Below are positions 32,891-41,230 of a stretch of 64,000 nucleotides of DNA, piece after piece. Numbering within the stretch: the first letter of the stretch is position 1; each line of letters begins with the position of its first letter. The translations under genes and the position numbers were made by a program. Below the pieces are notes generated by a model that saw only the letters and a list, made by a program, of their open reading frames with translations, made no database searches and was not told the origin of the DNA. Source of the stretch: Ferrimonas sp044433165 (GTDB lineage Bacteria > Pseudomonadota > Gammaproteobacteria > Enterobacterales > Shewanellaceae); the NCBI GenBank assembly GCA_044433165.1, contig JAWXTX010000001.1, positions 8,692 through 72,691 of the forward strand, in the 5' to 3' direction.

Positions 32891-33805
32891 TTATTCCATT
32901 AAAGAAAACGCTTCAGGGTAGCCTTGAGAGCGTAACTGTTGCAGCAAAGAACGCGCCTGCCCCAAACTGGCAATAGGCCCGAGCTGTAATCGATACAGGC
33001 CACTTTGGTGGGTAACGCGCGATGGTACCGCATACTGCTGGGTCAGTTTATAACCTATATCATGAATATTGTGCTGATTACTGCCTGCAAGCAACTGAAT
33101 GTAATGGCGTATATTAGATGACTCGGCTGGGTCGTAGCCCTCTTCGCCATACATTAAGCGAGGGCCGGGATTGACTCGCGAATGCGGCTCCCCCGCAATC
33201 GCTCCGTAACTATTGGCATCTGGGAACGAGATCGTTTGTACCCGCACTTGCGCGGTCCCCGCTTCTAACATGCCTAAACGGTGTGCCGCAGCATAGGAGA
33301 GATCTATTTCACGATTGTTGTGAAACGGGCCACGATCGTTGATCCGCACAATGATACTGCGGTTATTTTCCAAGTTGGTGACCTTAGCATATACCGGTAA
33401 CGGCAGCGATTTGTGGGCTGCCGTAAAGGTAAACATGTCGTAGGTTTCACCGTTACTGGTTAAATGGCCATGAAACTTTTGCCCGTACCAAGAAGCAATC
33501 CCAACTTTATCGTACCCTTGAGCGCTAGGTAATACCTGATAAGGTTGGCCAAACACATGATAATGGCGATTACCACCGGCACTGTAAGGCTCATAGCGAG
33601 GCGTGGGCAAAGGCACTTGTTCGATGTCCGGTGCCCATGCCGGTGCATGGTCTTGGGCAATGCTATAACGGCCTTCGTTGGTGTTGGTTCCAGTGCTCAC
33701 CGCAGGATAGTATTGCGGCTCCTGCGTGTACTGCGGTTGTTCTATTGCGCTGCTGCAACCCGCAAGCCAGAGCAGAGCGAGCAAATGAGTAGTACGGGCT
33801 TTCAT
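32891..33805 (-). CDS. rlpA: Septal-ring lytic transglycosylase/lipoprotein RlpA
   Basis: 304 residues, with lipobox LAGC (lipidated Cys17). The double-psi beta-barrel carries GIASWYGQKFHGHLTSNGE and RINDRGPFHNNREIDLS, with the conserved His and Asp of the active site. The C-terminal SPOR domain (about 230-304, HYIQLLAG and LYRLQLGP) binds denuded septal glycan. In Pseudomonas this protein is a lytic transglycosylase; activity varies by species. Lies 20 bases downstream of mltB. Confidence 0.95.
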   Translation of the reverse strand: MKARTTHLLALLWLAGCSSAIEQPQYTQEPQYYPAVSTGTNTNEGRYSIAQDHAPAWAPDIEQVPLPTPRYEPYSAGGNRHYHVFGQPYQVLPSAQGYDKVGIASWYGQKFHGHLTSNGETYDMFTFTAAHKSLPLPVYAKVTNLENNRSIIVRINDRGPFHNNREIDLSYAAAHRLGMLEAGTAQVRVQTISFPDANSYGAIAGEPHSRVNPGPRLMYGEEGYDPAESSNIRHYIQLLAGSNQHNIHDIGYKLTQQYAVPSRVTHQSGLYRLQLGPIASLGQARSLLQQLRSQGYPEAFSLME

Positions 33806-33825
33806 GGTGCGTTATCGGCCTAATA

Positions 33826-34803
33826 TTATTGTGAATTACGTTGTTTTTTCGCCAATATCTCTTGGCTTAATTGCCAAACGGCCATGGCATAAAGTGGGCT
33901 GCGATTGTAGCGAGTAATGGTGTAAAAGTTAGGGTGAATAACGTAGTACTGCCATTGGTTTTCAGCCACTTCTAATTTCAATAACGACAATTGAGCACCG
34001 TTTTCATTGCTTAGCTGAACGCCAGCTTGGCGTAATTGTGCGGCACTGGTATCGAGTTTTTTGCCCGTCCACAGCAAGGCTTTTACGGCATCATCGTTGC
34101 TGACATTGACCGCTTGTTCTACCGCCTTACCCGTTTGCCAATGATGCTTGGCAAAATAATTGGCAACTGAACCAATGGCGTCATCAGTATTGCTAAACAG
34201 ATCGCGCTTGCCATCGCCGTCAAAGTCAACGGCATAGGCTTGGTAGCTTGATGGAATAAACTGGCCTAAGCCCATAGCACCGGCATATGAGCCGAGAGGC
34301 TGCGTTAATGGCCAACCTTGCTCTTGTGACAATTCAATAAAATGGCCTAACTCTTTTCGGAAAAATGTGGCGCGACGTGGGTAATAAAAGCCCAGCGTAT
34401 AAAGCGCATCCAGCACTTTCCAGCTACCCATGTTACGGCCATACGAGGTTTCAACGCCGATAATGGCGGTGATCACTTCCATCGGCACCCCATATTGGGC
34501 ACTGGCTTTGGCTAACGCGGATTCATTTTTTTCCAAAAAATCAACACCTTGATTGATGCGGGCGTCGGTTAAAAAGAGCTGTCGATATTGATACCAAGGC
34601 TTGGCTTCCCATGGACGGGTAATGGCCTCGATGATTTTTGGTTGTTTTTTGGCTTGTTCGAGCGCTTGCTGTAAAACCTGCGGATTGACGCCTTTGACCT
34701 GCCATTCCTCGATGAATGCTTGATGTTCACTTGGGCTGGCAGCATAGGTTGCCGCGCTAACGCTGAGTAGGGCAGAGCTGAGTAAAAGTGGTAAGGATTT
34801 CAT
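33826..34803 (-). CDS. mltB: Membrane-bound lytic murein transglycosylase B
   Basis: 325 residues with an N-terminal signal peptide (ends at YAA near 22; no lipobox cysteine is apparent, unlike E. coli MltB, so it may be soluble as in SltB-type proteins). The catalytic glutamate lies in IGVETSYGRNMG, followed by YPRRATFFRKEL and GAMGLGQFIPSSY, all typical of the MltB family. It cleaves glycan strands to 1,6-anhydroMurNAc. It sits seven bases after rodA, inside the elongation operon. Confidence 0.93.
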   Translation of the reverse strand: MKSLPLLLSSALLSVSAATYAASPSEHQAFIEEWQVKGVNPQVLQQALEQAKKQPKIIEAITRPWEAKPWYQYRQLFLTDARINQGVDFLEKNESALAKASAQYGVPMEVITAIIGVETSYGRNMGSWKVLDALYTLGFYYPRRATFFRKELGHFIELSQEQGWPLTQPLGSYAGAMGLGQFIPSSYQAYAVDFDGDGKRDLFSNTDDAIGSVANYFAKHHWQTGKAVEQAVNVSNDDAVKALLWTGKKLDTSAAQLRQAGVQLSNENGAQLSLLKLEVAENQWQYYVIHPNFYTITRYNRSPLYAMAVWQLSQEILAKKQRNSQ

Positions 34804-34810
34804 AATAACC

Positions 34811-35920
34811 TTAACGAATAATAAAACGTCGATGGGTGTGGATCCCCATTAAAACGCCAAAACCGGCCATCAATGTGAGCATTGATGTTCCGCCATAAGA
34901 AACCAATGGTAGTGGCACACCAACCACAGGCAGTAAGCCTGAGACCATGCCAATATTCACCAGTAAATAAACAAAAAAAGTGAGCGTAATGGAGCCTGCG
35001 AGTAAGCGCCCAAAAGCCGTTTGTGCTTGGCTTGCGATAAGCAAACCACGAGCAATAATAAACAGATACAACAGCAGTAGAAGCACAACGCCAATAAAGC
35101 CAAATTCCTCGCCAAGTACCGCAAAAATAAAATCGGTATGGCGCTCTGGTAAAAAGTCCAATTGGGATTGGGTACCGCCCAACCAGCCTTTGCCATCAAT
35201 TCCGCCTGATCCTATCGCAATTTTAGACTGAATGATGTGATAGCCAGAGCCCAGAGGATCTTTTTCAGGATCTAATAATGTCATCACTCGAGTGCGTTGA
35301 TAATCCTTCATTAGGTAAAACCACATTACCGGAATGAACGCCAGCACCGCCATCAGGCACAGGCCAATAAGGGTCCAACTCATGCCAGATAAAAACAGCA
35401 CGAAGATCCCCGAAGCGGCCACTAAAATGGAGGTGCCAAGATCCGGCTGTGAGGCAATTAATAATGTCGGGATCAACAAAATGGTTGCCCCACCTAACAG
35501 ATGGCGTTTTTTGGGTGGTAGCGGAAATTGGCTGATGTACCAAGCCATCATAATCGGGAACGCCAACTTCATGATTTCGGATGGCTGAAACTCCATAATG
35601 CCAAGGTTCAACCAACGTTGAGCGCCTTTATTCGTTACGCCCACAAACTTAACGGCAATCAGTAAGGCGACCCCGACAAAAAAGATGGGCAGCGCCCAAC
35701 GCTGAAGGAGATCGGGATTGATTTGAGCGACCAGCACCATGACGCCGACACCTAGGGCAATACGAATAACCTGTCGTTCCAGCATGGCCATGCTTTCTCC
35801 ACTGGCGCTGTAAAGCACCAGCAGGCCATACGCCATCAGCAGAAGGATCCCAGCCAGTAACGGCATATCAATATGCAGTTTGTGGCTAAGCGATTTGGTT
35901 TGTGCGCCAGCCACGTTCAT
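34811..35920 (-). CDS. rodA: Rod-shape glycosyltransferase RodA (SEDS family)
   Basis: 369 residues, about ten membrane helices. SEDS polymerase partnering PBP2 in lateral wall synthesis. Landmarks are FQPSEIMKLAFP, GSGGIDGKGWLGGTQSQL with the downstream FLPERHTDFIFAVLGEEFG (given in parts), and LPLVSYGGTSML near the C-terminus. Four-base overlap with mrdA upstream shows translational coupling. Also called mrdB. Confidence 0.97.
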   Translation of the reverse strand: MNVAGAQTKSLSHKLHIDMPLLAGILLLMAYGLLVLYSASGESMAMLERQVIRIALGVGVMVLVAQINPDLLQRWALPIFFVGVALLIAVKFVGVTNKGAQRWLNLGIMEFQPSEIMKLAFPIMMAWYISQFPLPPKKRHLLGGATILLIPTLLIASQPDLGTSILVAASGIFVLFLSGMSWTLIGLCLMAVLAFIPVMWFYLMKDYQRTRVMTLLDPEKDPLGSGYHIIQSKIAIGSGGIDGKGWLGGTQSQLDFLPERHTDFIFAVLGEEFGFIGVVLLLLLYLFIIARGLLIASQAQTAFGRLLAGSITLTFFVYLLVNIGMVSGLLPVVGVPLPLVSYGGTSMLTLMAGFGVLMGIHTHRRFIIR

Positions 35921-37788
35921 GCTTCTGGTTCCTTGGGTAATAAATAGTGATCAAAAAGCGCGCGGGCAACGGGGCCGGCATTCGCACCACCCCAACCGGC
36001 ATTTTCTAGCACAATGGCGATTACAATCTGTGGGTTTTCATAAGGGGCATAACCCACAAACAGAGCGTTATCACGCAGGTGCTCGGCGACGTTCTCTTCA
36101 TCGTATTCTTCATCTTGCGCTACACCGGCTACTTGCCCCGTACCGGTTTTGATGGCGGATTTATATGGCGCACTATTAAACAAACGATAGCCGCTGCCAT
36201 CTAAGGTGTGGGCGGTTTTATACATCGCTTTGTGGATCACCGGCCAATGATCTGGCTGTTGTAATTGCACCGGCTCTAACATGGGCCAACTGACGGCTTC
36301 TTGCTGGCCATCTTGGCCCACGGCTTTGAGCAAATGGGGGGTATAGCGGCGGCCATTATTGGCCAAAATGGCGGTGGAGTTCGCCAACTGTAATGGGGTA
36401 GCAGTCCAATAGCCTTGGCCAATACCGACCGAAATGGTATCGCCAATGTACCACGGCTCTTTATAGCGATTTTGCTTCCAGTCGCGGGTTGGCATATTGC
36501 CAGCCGCCTCTTCATGCAGATCGATGCCGGAGCGCTGGCCAAAACCAAATTGGCTCATAAATTCACTGATATTATTAATGCCAGTGTTATAGGCCAATTC
36601 ATAAAAATAGATGTCGCAGGAGGAGGCAATAGCCAGATCCAAATCAACCCAACCGTGACCCCAGCGTTTCCAATCTCGGAAGCGGCGAGGCACCCCAGGA
36701 ATTTGCCACCAGCCGGGATCCCAGACTTTGGTTTGCTCCGTCACAATCTCTTTTTCTAAACCCAGCAGCGCCAACAGCGGCTTAATGGTGGAAGCCGGCG
36801 CGTATTGGCCTTGGGTTGCACGGTTAATTAAAGGGCGGTTGCGATCGTTTAATAAAGCGCTGTATTGGGCTTGAGATATGCCACTGACAAACTGGTTAGG
36901 ATCGTAACTTGGGCTTGAAACCATGGCTAAAATGCCACCGTCATTGGGATCAATGGCGACCACCGCGCCTCGGCGTCCAGCCAATAACTCTTCCGCTTTG
37001 AGCTGCAGCGGTAAGTCCAGTGACAAATATAAGTCTTGGCCGCTAACGGGGGTTTTGCCATTAATGGTACGTACAATGCGGCCTTGATTGTTTACCTCCA
37101 CCTCTTGCATACCGGGTTCACCGTGTAAGAGGCTTTCGTAATAACGTTCAATGCCTTGCTTACCAATAGTACGGCTGGCTGCGTAACGCGAGCTTTGCTC
37201 TTGGGCTTCTAAGCGTTCTAAGTCGCTGCTGTTGATGCGTGCAACATAGCCCAATAAATGGGTTAAGGTCGTGCTTTGTGGATAACTGCGTTTTAATCCT
37301 GCTTGCACACTAAAACCTGGGAAACGGTGGCTATTAACAGAAAATTCCGCCACTTCGTGTTCGCTGAGTTGATCCATTAAGCTGATGGGTTTAAAGCGCC
37401 GCTGGCCACGCAAACGTTGGCGAAAATCGGCAATCTCTTCATCGCTGAGGGGCAAAACGGTCTGGATTGCTTGTAATTGCAGATCCATGTTGTGCACTTG
37501 CTCTGGGATCACTTCGAGCGAGAACACCGGTTGATTATCGGCCAACAAGGTGCCATTACGGTCATAGATTAAGCCCCGATTTGGGGCAATAGGAATGAGC
37601 CGAATTCGATTATCGTTAGAACGGGTTTGGTAGGCGTGGTGCTTGGAAACCTGCAGATGATACATGTTCACCAGCAACCCGCAGATGCACAACACTACGA
37701 TAACAAAGGCGATACTGGCGCGGCGATAAAACAATGCCGTTTCAGCGGCATGGTCTCGGATGGCTGCGGGTTGCTTATGACGTCTCAT
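35917..37788 (-). CDS. mrdA: Penicillin-binding protein 2 (MrdA)
   Basis: Peptidoglycan transpeptidase of the elongasome. 623 residues with an N-terminal anchor helix (about 25-45), a dimerisation/pedestal domain starting at RGLIYDRNG, and the transpeptidase domain: S333-T-I-K in QYAPASTIKP, SSCD for the second motif, and KTGTG. It overlaps rlmH and rodA by four bases each, so all three are translated in series. Confidence 0.97.
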   Translation of the reverse strand: MRRHKQPAAIRDHAAETALFYRRASIAFVIVVLCICGLLVNMYHLQVSKHHAYQTRSNDNRIRLIPIAPNRGLIYDRNGTLLADNQPVFSLEVIPEQVHNMDLQLQAIQTVLPLSDEEIADFRQRLRGQRRFKPISLMDQLSEHEVAEFSVNSHRFPGFSVQAGLKRSYPQSTTLTHLLGYVARINSSDLERLEAQEQSSRYAASRTIGKQGIERYYESLLHGEPGMQEVEVNNQGRIVRTINGKTPVSGQDLYLSLDLPLQLKAEELLAGRRGAVVAIDPNDGGILAMVSSPSYDPNQFVSGISQAQYSALLNDRNRPLINRATQGQYAPASTIKPLLALLGLEKEIVTEQTKVWDPGWWQIPGVPRRFRDWKRWGHGWVDLDLAIASSCDIYFYELAYNTGINNISEFMSQFGFGQRSGIDLHEEAAGNMPTRDWKQNRYKEPWYIGDTISVGIGQGYWTATPLQLANSTAILANNGRRYTPHLLKAVGQDGQQEAVSWPMLEPVQLQQPDHWPVIHKAMYKTAHTLDGSGYRLFNSAPYKSAIKTGTGQVAGVAQDEEYDEENVAEHLRDNALFVGYAPYENPQIVIAIVLENAGWGGANAGPVARALFDHYLLPKEPEA

Positions 37789-38252
37789 TCGCGATGATAA
37801 GGGTGATTATTGTTGACGCTCCAAGCCCGATATAGGCTTTCGGCCATAATGATCCGGACCATCGGATGGGGCAGGGTCAGATTCGATAACGACCAGCTTT
37901 GATCTGCCGCTTGTTTGGCTGCCGGTGACAACCCTTCAGGGCCGCCAATGAGGATCGCTACGTCACGACCATCTAATTGCCAGCGCGTTAATTGTTGCGC
38001 CAATTGTGGGGTATCCCAAGGCTTCCCCGGAATATCGAGCGTAACAATATGGCAGCCTTGAGCAGCCGCTAACATGGCATCGCCTTCTTTATCTAGAATG
38101 CGTGCAATATCGGCATTTTTGCCACGTTTGCCAGCAGGGATCTCAATCAGTTCTAGACTCAGATCCCGCGGAAAGCGGCGTTGATACTCAGTAAAACCCT
38201 CAGTAACCCATTTGGGCATTTTGGTACCGACGGCAATAAGTTTCAGCTTCAT
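37785..38252 (-). CDS. rlmH: 23S rRNA (pseudouridine1915-N3)-methyltransferase RlmH
   Basis: 155 residues, a SPOUT-class knotted methyltransferase modifying helix 69 of 23S rRNA. Visible are the start MKLKLIAVGTKMP, the SAM-binding loop ILIGGPEGLS and the C-terminal YRAWSVNNNHPYHRE. Identical length to E. coli RlmH. Sits between rsfS (nine bases) and mrdA (overlap). Confidence 0.98.
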   Translation of the reverse strand: MKLKLIAVGTKMPKWVTEGFTEYQRRFPRDLSLELIEIPAGKRGKNADIARILDKEGDAMLAAAQGCHIVTLDIPGKPWDTPQLAQQLTRWQLDGRDVAILIGGPEGLSPAAKQAADQSWSLSNLTLPHPMVRIIMAESLYRAWSVNNNHPYHRE

Positions 38253-38261
38253 GGCTTAGGA

Positions 38262-38594
38262 TCAGTTCCCAGGCTTGGCGCCCCAGAGTTTTTCTAATTG
38301 GTACAGATCACGCGTTTGCTGCTGCATAACGTGTACCACGACGGAGGACAGATCCACTAAGGCCCATTCCCCTTCATCAGTACCTTCAAGGCCTAATGGG
38401 GCCCAATCGGCGCGTTTGGCTTCGACTCCGATGTGCTCTGCAATGGCACGAACGTGTGTTTTCGATGTGCCGGTACAGACGATCATAAAATCGGTGATGT
38501 CGGAGCGATCGCTCACGTCGATAATGACGATGTCACGCCCTTTCAGATCTTCAATTTTATCAACAACAAAATCTTTTAATTCGGTAGGTTGCAC
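38262..38594 (-). CDS. rsfS: Ribosomal silencing factor RsfS
   Basis: 110 residues of the DUF143/Iojap family. Binds ribosomal protein L14 and blocks subunit joining when nutrients fall. Conserved core: DVSDRSDITDFMIV and GTSKTHVRAIAEH, then GEWALVDLSSVVVHVM. Next to nadD, with no cobC between them as found in E. coli. Confidence 0.97.
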   Translation of the reverse strand: MQPTELKDFVVDKIEDLKGRDIVIIDVSDRSDITDFMIVCTGTSKTHVRAIAEHIGVEAKRADWAPLGLEGTDEGEWALVDLSSVVVHVMQQQTRDLYQLEKLWGAKPGN

Positions 38595-38670
38595 CGGATA
38601 AACCTCAATAAATAAAAAACAAGCGGCGAATTATAGCGTTTTCAACGGTCGGCTACCATGCCGCCGACCG

Positions 38671-39357
38671 TTAGTTGCGGTGGGAATTGCGGCAAAATGG
38701 CTTTGTGGGGGTGTCCGTTTTCGCGTCGTAAAGGCGCTGCTCGCAAATATAAGCCGCTACTGGGGGCGGTAAGTCCATTAAGCGGGAGTGGTCTGGTTGC
38801 TGCAGTTGTTGCCGAAGCGTGCTGGAAGCCACGTCGAATAAAGGGGCATCCACCAAGAATATTGCGCCATGGGGCTGCTGTTGTAATTGTGCTGCGCAGG
38901 TGATCTGATGGCGCGCTAATAAATCGCTTACCGCTCCATCATTGGGCAGTGTGTAGCCTGGCCGTGGGCACACCAAAAGGTGGCATAACGCTAAAATTTG
39001 CTGAGGTTGATGCCACTGGGGAAAGCTAAGGAGCGAGTCCATGCCAATAATAAAATAGAGTTGGCGCTGGGGCTGCTCAGCGCGCATTTCCGCTAAGGTA
39101 TCGACGGTATAAGAGTGGCCTGCCCGCGCTAATTCACGGCCGTCTACAGACAACTGAGGGTAGGGGGCACAGGCCAATTCCACCATGGCCAATCGCTGTT
39201 GAGGGCTTACGCCTGGGGTGGCTTTGTGCGGGGGCAGTGCATTCGGCAGCAGCGCGACTTGGTCGAGCTGCATCTGTTTGGCGACGGCAAGCGCGCATTG
39301 CAAATGCCCGTTGTGAATGGGATCGAACGTGCCGCCTAATAATCCTAACCGCTGCAT
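38671..39357 (-). CDS. nadD: Nicotinate-nucleotide adenylyltransferase NadD
   Basis: 228 residues. Adenylylates nicotinate mononucleotide in NAD synthesis. The nucleotidyltransferase motif GGTFDPIHNGH opens the protein, and IIGMDSLLSFPQWHQ is the family substrate loop. The usual C-terminal SSTxxR appears as SSTLRQQL. Twenty bases downstream of holA. Confidence 0.96.
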   Translation of the reverse strand: MQRLGLLGGTFDPIHNGHLQCALAVAKQMQLDQVALLPNALPPHKATPGVSPQQRLAMVELACAPYPQLSVDGRELARAGHSYTVDTLAEMRAEQPQRQLYFIIGMDSLLSFPQWHQPQQILALCHLLVCPRPGYTLPNDGAVSDLLARHQITCAAQLQQQPHGAIFLVDAPLFDVASSTLRQQLQQPDHSRLMDLPPPVAAYICEQRLYDAKTDTPTKPFCRNSHRN

Positions 39358-39377
39358 GTCGGCGCTCCTTGGTGTTC

Positions 39378-40424
39378 CTAGTCGAAGAGGCTCTGTGGCA
39401 TGGGTTGATATTGGCCATTAAAACGGGCGCATAAATCCGCCAACCGCAGCCACGCTTCCTGAGACGTGGCGCCATCGAGTTTTAAGGCTTGTTCAAATTG
39501 GCCAACCATGGCGAACGCGCCCGCAACTTGAGTGAGCGATAATCGATTCAATGCACCTTGGTAAAGCGGTGCTTTAGCTGGCCACACTTTTTCAGCCTTT
39601 AGCGACTCTGCGGCGCTGCGGCCTTGTTGCAGATGTTCATGTAAGCGACACAGCAGTTGCAATTCACGGCCAATGGCCCACGCCATTAGGGTGGGCGCGG
39701 TGTCTTCTAATTGCAGTTGGTTGAGCATCTTGATGGCGACAGCGTCTTGCCCTGCCAGTAAGGCGTCGGTCAGTTGATAAACGCTGTAGCGGCTTTGATC
39801 TGCCAGCAGCTGTGTGAGCTCATCCAAGGTTAATGGCTGCTCTGCGCTGAGTAACCCCAATTGCGCCATGGTTTGATCCGCCGCCAGCAAATTGCCTTCA
39901 AACATGCGGCCAAGTAGCTCAAATCCCGCGCTGGGTAATTGCAATTGGTGGTGTTGGGCGCGCTCTTTTAGCCAGCGCTGGTAATGTACCCCTTCAGGGG
40001 TTAATGCTTGCACATATAACCCTACCTTTTCTAAGGCTTTAAGCCATTTGCTGTTGCTGTGTTCTCGTCCGGGTTTGGGGCCATGCAGCAGGAAATAGGT
40101 GTCTTGTTGTTGACTTAATTGCTCGGCGATCGTCACTAAGGCCGCCGCACCTTCGGTGCCCGGCTTTAAACTTGGTAATTCCAATTCAATTAAACGGCGG
40201 CTGGCAAACAGCGAGAGCGATTGCGCCTCTTGCAGCAATTGGGACCAATCAAACGGCGAGGTTTGCACTAACGACAAACGCTCTTCCACGCCCTCTTTTT
40301 GCATTAATTGCTGACGTACCTGTTCGCGGCAGCTTTCGCGGATGAGCACATCATCCCCAAAAACCAGCACAATGGTGGGTAACTTGGGCAGGAATTGAGC
40401 CAGTTTGCTCGCATAAATCTTCAT
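39378..40424 (-). CDS. holA: DNA polymerase III delta subunit HolA
   Basis: 348 residues, the clamp-loader subunit that opens the beta clamp. Family features are the N-terminal VLVFGDDVLIRESCREQVRQ (in two parts), the beta-clamp contact region around SLSLFASRRLIELELPS and the AAA+-like fold without Walker motifs. It follows lptE by 127 bases, a gap that holds competing hairpins. Confidence 0.93.
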   Translation of the reverse strand: MKIYASKLAQFLPKLPTIVLVFGDDVLIRESCREQVRQQLMQKEGVEERLSLVQTSPFDWSQLLQEAQSLSLFASRRLIELELPSLKPGTEGAAALVTIAEQLSQQQDTYFLLHGPKPGREHSNSKWLKALEKVGLYVQALTPEGVHYQRWLKERAQHHQLQLPSAGFELLGRMFEGNLLAADQTMAQLGLLSAEQPLTLDELTQLLADQSRYSVYQLTDALLAGQDAVAIKMLNQLQLEDTAPTLMAWAIGRELQLLCRLHEHLQQGRSAAESLKAEKVWPAKAPLYQGALNRLSLTQVAGAFAMVGQFEQALKLDGATSQEAWLRLADLCARFNGQYQPMPQSLFD

Positions 40425-40497
40425 GGGTACTCAGCTTCTGATACGCAGGCGGTCAGCGTTTGGCTGGCGCCGTAGTGCCGCTTTTCTTTGCTGCCAT

Positions 40498-40560
40498 AAG
40501 CCCGATGAACAGCCATAAAAACGATGATAACGGGCTTGCCAGCAAAGGGGGTTATGGCTG
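40498..40560. repeat. Overlapping alternative hairpins between lptE and holA
   Basis: CAGCCATAA (40510-40518) pairs with TTATGGCTG (40552-40560), the latter covering the lptE stop. AAGCCCG (40498-40504) can instead pair with CGGGCTT (40531-40537). The two stems are mutually exclusive. No U-run follows, so regulation of holA readthrough is only a possibility. Confidence 0.4.
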
Positions 40561-41091
40561 TGAATTTAACCGGTAGCTGGCTTCTACGGCTTCATTGGTG
40601 ATTTGGATGGTCGCCAGATGGCGTAAAATCCGCTCAGAGGCGCTGCGGCGCATCCCTTTTAAGAGATCTTCGAGCTCCCGATTTTTGGCCAAGGCCGTGC
40701 GGGGATCATCCAAATAGCTGCGGCGTACTTCAATGGCAAAAGGCTGTGCCTCTTGCGTTGGCACCTTCACGTAAAAGGCAACAGAATAGATAAGCTCATA
40801 TTCGGCTACTTGGCCTGAAGGGAACAGCGATAGGGTGCTGCGCTCTAAGCGGTCGTCATAGAGCCAGATTAAAGGCGTTTGTTCATCTGCCACTACTTGA
40901 ACGTTATGCAAGCGTAGGTTTTCTTGTAACAGCCGGTGCAATTCACCATATTGGTCATTACTTTGCAGTTGCACGTGCTTGAGTAATTCTGGGTATTGGT
41001 ATTGCCCCTGTAAGCGAAAACCACAACCGCTCAGCAAGCTTGAGCTTAGTGCGATTATGGCAATCAATAGGGCGCTCAGAAGGCGTGTCAT
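40552..41091 (-). CDS. lptE: LPS-assembly lipoprotein LptE
   Basis: 179 residues with lipobox LLSGC (Cys22) and the mature start GFRLQGQYQYPELL, typical of LptE (RlpB), which plugs the LptD barrel in the outer membrane. Short family with little other sequence conservation. It stands between leuS and holA as in most gammaproteobacteria. LptF and LptG lie later in the window. Confidence 0.94.
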   Translation of the reverse strand: MTRLLSALLIAIIALSSSLLSGCGFRLQGQYQYPELLKHVQLQSNDQYGELHRLLQENLRLHNVQVVADEQTPLIWLYDDRLERSTLSLFPSGQVAEYELIYSVAFYVKVPTQEAQPFAIEVRRSYLDDPRTALAKNRELEDLLKGMRRSASERILRHLATIQITNEAVEASYRLNSQP

Positions 41092-41138
41092 TCCCTGCCT
41101 CTCCTGCAGTTATCAAAGGGTGTTCGGTTCAAACGATG

Positions 41139-41220
41139 GTTTTGAGGGCGGTGGCCCCCTCTCAAAACTATCGGCTGAAATGGGCTTGAAAGTGCGCTCA
41201 ACGAGGTGGTCGTTGAGCGC
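41139..41220. repeat. Two perfect-arm hairpins between leuS and lptE
   Basis: GTTTTGAG (41139-41146) pairs with CTCAAAAC (41161-41168) around a GC-rich loop, and GCGCTCAACG (41194-41203) pairs with CGTTGAGCGC (41211-41220). Neither has a T-run on either strand, so they are not classical terminators; RNA processing, 3'-end protection or partial attenuation of leuS transcripts are options. Confidence 0.7.
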
Positions 41221-41230
41221 ATAAGTTCGA

